NCBI GenBank assembly: GCA_905215205.1
Contig: CAJMPK010000111.1
Coordinates: 1 to 5,148, forward strand
Source: an uncultured bacterium
Lineage (GTDB): Bacteria; Actinomycetota; Coriobacteriia; Coriobacteriales; Coriobacteriaceae
Direction of reading: 5' to 3'
Length of the DNA: 5,148 bases
This document shows positions 1 through 3,920 of this stretch, piece after piece. The translations under genes and the position numbers were made by a program. The notes beneath the pieces are model-generated. The model saw only the letters and a program-made list of their open reading frames with translations, searched no databases and was not told the DNA's origin. The number at the start of each line of letters is the position of its first letter. Positions within the stretch are counted from its first letter, which is position 1.

Positions 1-392
1 GTATAGCAGATGGTGGCCTCAGCGATCTTATCCTGATTGAGCACCTCTTCCAAGGCCACCTCCATGCCAGGCAGCCAGTTTAACGAGTCAAAGATGCGGA
101 ATACGTCGATGCCGCGCTTGGCGCTTTCCTTGACAAAAGCGCGCACGACATTGTCCGGATAATTCTTATAGCCAACGGCATTGGCGCCGCGGAACAGCAT
201 TTGGAACAGGATGTTTGGGATTTTGCTGCGCAGGGAATCCAGCCGTTCCCACGGGGATTCGTGTAGGAAACGATAGGCAACATCAAACGTGGCGCCCCCC
301 CACATTTCCAGCGAAAATGCAGGCGATAAGATATGCGAGGTGGAGTAGGAAGCCAACGCCATATCAAAGGTGTACGCACGAGCAAGAAGGAG
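1..392 (-). pseudogene. Pyruvate carboxylase, 5'-truncated fragment (carboxyltransferase domain)
   Basis: The minus strand is open from base 392 to the window edge (about 130 codons). It reads through family blocks SLEMWGGATFDVAYRFLHE, SPWERL, FRGANAVGYKNYPDNVV, DVFRIFDSLNW and EATICY. These are hallmarks of the carboxyltransferase domain of biotin-dependent pyruvate carboxylase, which makes oxaloacetate from pyruvate; the RGANAVGY/NYPDNVV form favours pyruvate carboxylase over oxaloacetate decarboxylase alpha. The sequence corresponding to LLATRxRTYD is just recognisable near 363-392. It is preceded by an in-frame TAG (393-395), and then the kinase gene runs the other way. The biotin carboxylase half and the metal-binding Asp of the R-D-x-H-Q-S motif are therefore absent upstream. 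An alternative frame matches LLVRT better before 370, hinting at a small frameshift. The ATG at 362-360 could open a frame, but no ribosome site is evident. I call it a remnant or a rearrangement/assembly junction; the family call is firm, the pseudogene status less so. Confidence 0.8.
387..392 (+). promoter_or_regulatory. Ribosome binding site of the KDG kinase
   Basis: AAGGAG lies 10 bases before the ATG at 403 and decides that start over the in-frame GTG at 370, which would add 11 residues (VYARARRSYAT) with no family counterpart. The site lies inside the 5' end of the opposing pyruvate carboxylase remnant. Confidence 0.8.
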
Positions 393-402
393 CTACGCGA
401 CC

Positions 403-1437
403 ATGGGTAAAACGGTTCTTACCTTCGGCGAGATCATGATGAGGCTATCGCCCAAAGACCATCTGCGTATTGAGCAGGCAACCGAGTTTGACGTCCGCTA
501 CGGCGGCGCCGAGGCCAACACTGCGCTTTCCCTGGCCTACCAGGGCGACAAGGCCGCTTACGTCTCCGTTGTCCCGGCCAACCGTCTGGGCGAGTGCGCG
601 CTGCGTTCGTTGAAGACCTACGACGTCGACACCACGCGCGTCGTGCGTCAGGGCGACCGCCTTGGCTCCTATGTGTTTGAGGTCGGCGCCTCGCAGCGCG
701 GCAACGGCTGCGTCTACGACCGCAAGTACTCTGCCATCAACATGGCCAAGCGCGACGTCTTTGACTGGGACGAGATCCTCAAGGGCATCGATGTCTTCTA
801 CTTCTCCGGCGTGACCCCCGCCGTCTCCGATGAGATGGCCGCCGCCTGCAAGGAGGCGCTCGCCGTCTGCCGCGCCAAGGGCATCACCACCGTGTGCGAC
901 GTGAACTATCGCGGCAAGATGTGGTCGCCCGAGAAGTCGCAGGCCACCATGAAGGAACTCCTGCCGCTCGTCGACATTTGCATCGCCAACGACGAGGATG
1001 CGCCTGCCGGCCTCGGTATGACCTGCGTCTCTGGTTCCCTTGCCCACGGCATCGAGGAGCGCGACACCTACGTCGAGATGGCCCGTCAGATTTGCGCCGA
1101 ATACGGCTGCAAGAAGGTCGCCTCGGTCGTTCGCAACATCTCCTGCGTCGAGCGCTCCATCTGGATGGGCATGCTCTTTGACGCCGAGAGCGGCGAGCAC
1201 TGGTTCTCCCCTGCTCACGACGTACACGTGCTCGAGGGCGTTGCCGCCGGCGACGCTTTCAACGCCGGCCTCGTCCATGCCTTCATCAACGACTTTGACC
1301 CGCAGGACGCCGTCAACTACGCGATTGCAGCCTCGATCCTCAAGCTCACCATCAAGGGAGATTCCAACTTGGTGACCTCAGACGAGATCGCAGCCGTGGC
1401 ATCCGCCGCCGACGGTGGCACTCGCGTCGCGCGCTAG
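403..1437 (+). CDS. kdgK: 2-dehydro-3-deoxygluconokinase (KDG kinase), PfkB family
   Basis: This 344-residue cytoplasmic ribokinase/PfkB-family kinase is predicted to phosphorylate 2-keto-3-deoxygluconate with ATP to give KDPG. The N-terminus LTFGEIMMRLSP (residues 6-17) and the substrate-side glycine motif YGGAEANTA (33-41) are typical. DVNYRGKMW (about residues 167-175) closely resembles the DxNxRxxLW signature of KDG kinases. The C-terminal ATP/anion-hole motif is GVAAGDAFNAG, with the predicted catalytic base Asp284. The usual G-A-G-D is A-A-G-D here, so the first glycine is alanine. Length is normal for the family (about 310-345). It is followed 253 bp later by KDPG aldolase on the same strand, the next enzyme of the pathway, which supports KDG rather than fructose or ribose as substrate. 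Third codon positions are strongly G/C, as expected for a well-expressed gene. No convincing promoter was seen; any promoter must lie inside the pyruvate carboxylase remnant. Confidence 0.88.
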   Translation: MGKTVLTFGEIMMRLSPKDHLRIEQATEFDVRYGGAEANTALSLAYQGDKAAYVSVVPANRLGECALRSLKTYDVDTTRVVRQGDRLGSYVFEVGASQRGNGCVYDRKYSAINMAKRDVFDWDEILKGIDVFYFSGVTPAVSDEMAAACKEALAVCRAKGITTVCDVNYRGKMWSPEKSQATMKELLPLVDICIANDEDAPAGLGMTCVSGSLAHGIEERDTYVEMARQICAEYGCKKVASVVRNISCVERSIWMGMLFDAESGEHWFSPAHDVHVLEGVAAGDAFNAGLVHAFINDFDPQDAVNYAIAASILKLTIKGDSNLVTSDEIAAVASAADGGTRVAR

Positions 1438-1451
1438 TCCGTCTCCATTCC

Positions 1452-1491
1452 GCGGGCCGCAGCTTTCCAATCCCATACCCCTGCGGCCCGC
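1452..1491 (+). other. Hairpin A in the kinase-aldolase spacer
   Basis: A perfect 11-bp inverted repeat, GCGGGCCGCAG (1452-1462) and CTGCGGCCCGC (1481-1491), with an 18-nt loop, starts 14 bases after the kinase stop. No T-run follows, so it is not a classical intrinsic terminator. It could protect the kinase mRNA 3' end, attenuate read-through, or be a protein site. Confidence 0.6.
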
Positions 1492-1506
1492 TCCCCGATT
1501 CCTCCG

Positions 1507-1546
1507 GCCGGGCAAAACCACCAGTCCCATTCCGGTTTTGTCTGGC
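1507..1546 (+). other. Hairpin B in the kinase-aldolase spacer
   Basis: Bases 1507-1519 (GCCGGGCAAAACC) pair with 1534-1546 (GGTTTTGTCTGGC) over 13 positions with a 14-nt loop. Two pairs (1510/1543 and 1512/1541) are G-U wobbles that pair only in the + strand transcript, which favours an RNA structure over a DNA operator. No T-run follows. Confidence 0.55.
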
Positions 1547-1570
1547 ATTCCCTACATGACTGGTCGAGCA

Positions 1571-1630
1571 GCCGGTTTTGGAATTGCTTGAACCCCAAGC
1601 AGTGCCTCCGATAACCAATCCAAAATCGGC
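1571..1630 (+). other. Branched or extended hairpin C before the aldolase gene
   Basis: GCCGGTTTTGG (1571-1581) pairs with CCAAAATCGGC (1620-1630) over 11 positions, including one G-U pair (1575/1626). Two further pairs follow after a bulged A at 1582. The interior holds a second small hairpin, TGCTTG (1585-1590) with CAAGCA (1596-1601), closed by a 5-nt loop. The helix ends about 50 bases before the aldolase ribosome site. CCGGTTTTG also occurs at 1532-1540 in hairpin B, so arms could swap partners. The fold is visible; a regulatory role is inference. Confidence 0.55.
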
Positions 1631-1679
1631 TCCTGACCAGCATATTTGGCAATCACGCGCCCATGCGCGCCATACATCG

Positions 1680-1686
1680 AAAGGAA
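1680..1686 (+). promoter_or_regulatory. Ribosome binding site of the KDPG aldolase
   Basis: AAAGGAA ends 4 bases before the ATG at 1691. It fixes that start against an upstream in-frame TTG at 1646, whose extra residues (AITRPCAPYIERNI) do not belong to the family. Confidence 0.75.
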
Positions 1687-1690
1687 CATC

Positions 1691-2332
1691 ATGTTCGATC
1701 AGTTCTACACCACGCTTGAGTCCCTGGGTATCGTGCCGGTCGTCGTGCTCGACAAGGTCGAGGACGCTGCTCCGCTCGCCCACGCCCTTATGTCAGCTGG
1801 CATGAAGTCCGCCGAGGTCACCTTCCGCACCGCCTGCGCCGCCGAGTGCATCGCCGCTATGGCCGAGGTCGAGCCCGAGATGTGCGTTGGTGCCGGCACC
1901 GTCCTGACCGTCGAGCAGGTTGAGCAGGCCCGCGCCGCCGGTGCCAAGTTCATCGTCTCCCCGGGTTACAACGAGGACGTCGTGAAGCACTGCATCGACA
2001 TCGACCTGCCCGTCCTTCCCGGCACCGTAACCCCCTCCGAGGTCACCGCAGCCGAGAACCTGGGCCTTAAGGTCACCAAGTTCTTCCCCGCGTCCCAGTA
2101 TGGCGGCCTGAACACCATCAAGGCCCTCGCCGCTCCGTTTGTCGGTCACCGCTTTATGCCTACCGGCGGCGTGAGCACCGCCAACGTCGAGGAGTACCTG
2201 AGCTCCTCTGCCATCATCGCCTGCGGTGGCACCTGGATGGTCAAGCCGGCCCTGTTTGCCGACGGCGACTTCTCCAAGGTCGAGCAGATCGCCCGCGAGG
2301 CCATGGACGTCGTCAAGAAGGTCCGCGGCTAG
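1691..2332 (+). CDS. kdgA: KDPG aldolase (2-dehydro-3-deoxy-phosphogluconate aldolase)
   Basis: This 213-residue class I aldolase is predicted to split KDPG into pyruvate and glyceraldehyde-3-phosphate, the last step of KDG catabolism and of the Entner-Doudoroff route. The active-site set is complete. EVTFRTACA (42-50) carries the catalytic Glu42 and Arg46, VGAGTV (66-71) follows, and VTKFFPAS (128-135) carries the Schiff-base Lys130. The phosphate-binding loop is MPTGGV (156-161). Length matches Eda/KdgA proteins (about 205-215), forming one TIM barrel that is normally trimeric. It lies downstream of the KDG kinase on the same strand. The 253-bp structured spacer is long for a tight operon and may allow separate control. 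A strong terminator follows 17 bases after the stop. Codon use is strongly G/C-ending. The symbol eda would serve equally; whether it also accepts KDPGal cannot be read from sequence. Confidence 0.95.
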   Translation: MFDQFYTTLESLGIVPVVVLDKVEDAAPLAHALMSAGMKSAEVTFRTACAAECIAAMAEVEPEMCVGAGTVLTVEQVEQARAAGAKFIVSPGYNEDVVKHCIDIDLPVLPGTVTPSEVTAAENLGLKVTKFFPASQYGGLNTIKALAAPFVGHRFMPTGGVSTANVEEYLSSSAIIACGGTWMVKPALFADGDFSKVEQIAREAMDVVKKVRG

Positions 2333-2349
2333 GTTTAGCTCTCTATCGT

Positions 2350-2387
2350 GAAAGGGGGCGTGCCCTAGACCTCGCTCCCTTTCTTTT
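2350..2387 (+). terminator. Intrinsic terminator of the kdg genes
   Basis: GAAAGGG (2350-2356) pairs with CCCTTTC (2377-2383), and TTTT (2384-2387) follows directly. The 20-nt loop contains further G/C pairs that may shorten it. It lies 17 bases after the aldolase stop, in the right place to end the transcript. Confidence 0.75.
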
Positions 2388-2489
2388 AAAGCGGCTCGGA
2401 AGCGCGCCGTTTCCGTCACGAACAAGAACCAAAACCGTCTTGTATGCTGATAGAACGTGACGGAAGCGACACGCCCCCGAGCCGCTTTT
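2388..2489. repeat. Long imperfect inverted repeat with T-runs on both sides (second, possibly bidirectional terminator)
   Basis: Arms 2388-2420 and 2456-2488 are 33 nt each and match in register. AAAGCGGCTCGG pairs perfectly with CCGAGCCGCTTT, and TTCCGTCACG pairs perfectly with CGTGACGGAA. A middle block carries four A-C mismatches and one G-U pair. The 35-nt loop holds a small inner stem, ACAAG (2422-2426) with CTTGT (2439-2443). On the + strand the stem is followed by TTTT (2486-2489). On the minus strand it is followed by TTTAAAAG, so it could stop transcripts from both sides. A 70-residue open frame across its right arm (2444-2656) has no ribosome site or recognisable motif and is not called. 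Confidence 0.6.
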
Positions 2490-2551
2490 CCTGCTCGGTT
2501 GGCGACCACGCCCAGCTGAGCCACTTCGACAAAAGCCAGGCCACCAAAACA

Positions 2552-2621
2552 GCTACGGCGCCGTCTGGAGGAATGGACCCTTGCTTCCGGGCTTTTCCTC
2601 CAAGCGGCGCCGCAGCCTTTT
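2552..2621 (+). repeat. Inverted repeat with TTTT tail (third terminator-like hairpin)
   Basis: Arms 2552-2573 and 2595-2616 pair at 19 of 22 positions plus one G-U. The core is GGCGCCG with CGGCGCC, and TGGAGGAA with TTCCTCCA. A further CCC/GGG pairing (2578-2580 with 2589-2591) sits inside the loop. TTTT (2618-2621) follows closely. It is terminator-like on the + strand, although no gene is seen between it and the earlier terminators. It could be the 3' end of an unrecognised small RNA or a dispersed palindromic repeat. Confidence 0.55.
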
Positions 2622-2645
2622 CGTGCCCCGGTTACGCCCCAACGC

Positions 2646-2711
2646 AGTTGCGGTGAAATAGGGACTGTTTGCGCCACCTAGCCCCCAAACAGTCCCTATT
2701 TCACCGCAACT
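2646..2711. repeat. Perfect 26-bp palindromic hairpin between convergent genes
   Basis: Bases 2646-2671 and 2686-2711 are exact reverse complements (26 bp), with a 14-nt loop at 2672-2685. The arm core is GAAATAGGGACTGTTTG with its complement. The element sits 14 bases past the stop of the minus-strand regulator gene. It lacks a T-run on either side, so it is not a textbook intrinsic terminator. The perfection of so long a stem suggests a REP/MITE-like dispersed palindrome or a recently copied element. It may still act as a barrier between the convergent transcripts. Confidence 0.8.
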
Positions 2712-2725
2712 TATATGGGGATTGA

Positions 2726-3418
2726 TTAGATGAACGAGTCTTTGGACAGCTCAAAATAGTCGGGATGCAAGGCGATAACCGGGCCCTGCTCCTCGGGCAT
2801 CAGGTGCAAGTGTGTCTCTGCCAGATAGCTCGCCGCGTCGGTATCGCCCCTCTTAATGGCCTCGAGAATCCGGCGATGTTGCCGACGAATCGGCTCCCAA
2901 TCCAGATCCTGCGACACCATACGCAACCAGTTGTATCGCTCAAAATGCGTGTTGATGCTCTTCATCCAATCCCACAACATGTGACGACCGGCAATCTCAA
3001 AACATGTCTCATGGAACAGGTTGTCCAGATCAAAGAAACGACGCGTCTCGCTATGGTCGAGCGACTCGGACTCGGCAAGAATCTGCTCAAGCCGCTGCTT
3101 TTGCTCGGGCGAGGCGGCCGAACAGCATTTAATAAGCACGCTTCTCTCGAGTTTCTCGCGCAAGAAACAGGCGTTCTCGGCACGCTCCATGCTGATTTTT
3201 GAGACATAGGTGCCGCTTTTGGGACGCGTTTCCACCAGCTCCTGCTCGCGCAGGCGCACAAAGGATTCGCGAATGGGCGTGCGCCCGATTCCCGTCTCCT
3301 TTTCCAGACCAATCGCCGAAAGGCGCGTGCCGGGCTTGAGCTCGGCATAGATGATCTTGGAGCGCAATGCGTTGTATGCCTGGTCTTGCAGGCTCTGATA
3401 ATGCTGGTGTTGTTCCAT
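2726..3418 (-). CDS. GntR-family transcriptional regulator, FadR/FCD subfamily
   Basis: This is a 230-residue DNA-binding regulator. Residues about 9-75 form the GntR winged helix-turn-helix, with LKPGTRLSAIGLEKETG (27-43), recognition helix GRTPIRESFVRL (45-56) and wing SGTYVS (68-73). Residues about 80-210 form the all-helical FCD ligand domain. Its expected metal-ligand set is visible: Asp132 and His136 in DLDNLFHE, His181 in RRQHRRILEAI, and His203 in AETHL. Such proteins bind small carboxylates or sugar acids and usually release DNA on binding. The start ATG at 3418 follows GAGGG (complement of 3423-3427) by 4 bases. The gene converges with KDPG aldolase, so it is a plausible regulator of the KDG genes, in the manner of UxuR/ExuR-type FCD proteins. 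The exact ligand cannot be read. It has its own upstream region, with a small palindrome at 3468-3480. Confidence 0.9.
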   Translation of the reverse strand: MEQHQHYQSLQDQAYNALRSKIIYAELKPGTRLSAIGLEKETGIGRTPIRESFVRLREQELVETRPKSGTYVSKISMERAENACFLREKLERSVLIKCCSAASPEQKQRLEQILAESESLDHSETRRFFDLDNLFHETCFEIAGRHMLWDWMKSINTHFERYNWLRMVSQDLDWEPIRRQHRRILEAIKRGDTDAASYLAETHLHLMPEEQGPVIALHPDYFELSKDSFI

Positions 3419-3467
3419 AAAGCCCTCGGATGAAGCTCACGGTTTGTCGAATATCACCACGTAATAC

Positions 3468-3480
3468 TATCGCATCGATA
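3468..3480 (-). promoter_or_regulatory. Possible operator/promoter region of the GntR gene
   Basis: TATCG-CAT-CGATA is a perfect 5-bp half-site palindrome with a 3-bp spacer, 50 bases before the regulator start. It overlaps a -10-like TAGTAT on the minus strand (complement of 3465-3470). Size and position fit autoregulation by a FadR-type dimer. I did not find a clear second copy near the kinase or aldolase. Confidence 0.3.
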
Positions 3481-3482
3481 CG

Positions 3483-3522
3483 CCCCAGCTCCCAATCAGT
3501 CTTTTTGGGACGGGGTTCTTTT
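3483..3522 (+). terminator. Terminator-like hairpin upstream of the GntR gene, + orientation
   Basis: TCCCAA (3490-3495) pairs with TTGGGA (3505-3510). CCCC (3483-3486) pairs with GGGG (3512-3515) across a small internal loop. TTCTTTT follows. It points toward the ATPase, yet no + strand gene ends here, so it may stop transcription antisense to the regulator gene or be a relic. Confidence 0.35.
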
Positions 3523-3551
3523 GGCTACCCTGACCCGCAGATCGGCCCCCT

Positions 3552-3713
3552 TGCCACAAAAGTGGCCTATCTACTACGTTAACACGGATAGCCTCGACCA
3601 TACCGAAAACCGTGAAAACAAAACCGCAGGTAGACAGCTTGTCGATTTTCGAAAAAGCCGACTATGGTTGACCCCTGCGGCTTAAACGTAGTAGATAGGC
3701 CCTATTCGTGGCA
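3552..3713. mobile_element. MITE-like element with 29-bp terminal inverted repeats
   Basis: Ends 3552-3580 and 3685-3713 are inverted repeats in exact register: 25 of 29 positions pair, plus one G-U. They include a perfect 17-bp core, GGCCTATCTACTACGTT (3564-3580) with its complement (3685-3701), and outer TGCCAC/GTGGCA. The 104-bp interior is itself palindrome-rich. TCGACCATA (3594-3602) pairs with TATGGTTGA (3663-3671, one G-U), and CCGCAGG (3624-3630) pairs with CCTGCGG (3674-3680). A hairpin of GTCG...CGAC (3641-3662) surrounds TTTTCGAAAA (3646-3655). There is no transposase frame, and no target duplication was recognised. It could instead be a structured RNA gene. The inverted repeats are certain; the mobile-element call is inference. 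Bases 3714-3837 next to it show nothing beyond a weak TTGGCA/TGCCAA pair. Confidence 0.55.
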
Positions 3714-3837
3714 CAGCACTACTCCATCCCAAATTGGCACCCCGAGCCCTCGTGAGTTGCCAACAAGCTGTTCGCCCAGCGCTTTATCCGCGCGGCATTT
3801 GGAAAATAGCACCACCGCAAAACCCGCAAGTAGCGCT

Positions 3838-3907
3838 TACTTTGCTATATCTCACTATACTTTGCTATATCTTGCTATACTTTGCTATATCTTGCTATAT
3901 CTTGAGC
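3838..3907. repeat. AT-rich tandem array of a 10-bp unit (20-bp double unit)
   Basis: Seven consecutive 10-bp units run into the ATPase ribosome site. In order they are TACTTTGCTA, TATCTCACTA, TACTTTGCTA, TATCTTGCTA, TACTTTGCTA, TATCTTGCTA and a decayed TATCTTGAGC. They alternate, so the true period is 20 bp, with the second and third 20-bp copies identical. The array is far more AT-rich than its surroundings. Unit length is close to one helical turn. Open frames across it change with copy number and encode only hydrophobic low-complexity stretches, so it is not coding. Confidence 0.9.
3856..3901 (+). promoter_or_regulatory. Probable overlapping promoters inside the tandem array
   Basis: Each repeat unit supplies a -35-like TTGCTA (3842, 3862, 3872, 3882, 3892) and a -10-like hexamer: TATACT at 3856 and 3876, TATATC at 3846, 3866, 3886 and 3896. 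The 10-bp period places TTGCTA and TATATC 18 bp apart several times (3862/3886, 3872/3896). The best -10 match is TATACT at 3876-3881. This is the only promoter-like DNA before the ATPase. Confidence 0.45.
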
Positions 3908-3919
3908 AAAGGTGGCTCA
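3903..3919 (+). promoter_or_regulatory. ATPase ribosome binding site displayed in a small hairpin loop
   Basis: TGAGC (3903-3907) pairs with GCTCA (3915-3919), leaving AAAGGTG as a 7-nt loop that is the Shine-Dalgarno sequence. The ATG at 3921 follows AAAGG by 8 bases, which favours it over the in-frame GTG at 3912 that lies inside the ribosome site itself. Confidence 0.5.
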
Positions 3920-3920
3920 C

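Noticed and set aside
370..402. Upstream GTG start for the KDG kinase
   Set aside because: The extra 11 residues have no family counterpart, and AAGGAG is correctly spaced only for the ATG at 403.
445..1278. 277-residue open frame on the minus strand opposite the KDG kinase
   Set aside because: It is a composition shadow of a high-GC gene. The + strand frame carries all PfkB motifs, and the minus frame is low-complexity with no recognisable domain.
1588..1616. Promoter for the aldolase (TTGAAC at 1588 with ATAACC 17 bp later)
   Set aside because: The -10 match is poor and the hexamers lie inside a hairpin. No convincing alternative was found in 1438-1690.
2444..2656. 70-residue + strand open frame in the gap after the aldolase
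   Set aside because: It starts inside one inverted repeat and ends inside another. There is no Shine-Dalgarno and the composition does not look like a real protein.
1793..2677. 294-residue open frame on the minus strand opposite the KDPG aldolase and the hairpin region
   Set aside because: It crosses a complete aldolase gene, its terminator and two palindromes. It is rich in Gly/Asp/Leu low-complexity sequence and has no ribosome site or family motif.
3838..3907. CRISPR array
   Set aside because: Units are 10 bp and directly adjacent, without unique spacers, and no cas genes are present.
3912..3920. GTG start for the ATPase at 3912
   Set aside because: The codon lies within the Shine-Dalgarno AAAGGTGG that serves the ATG at 3921.
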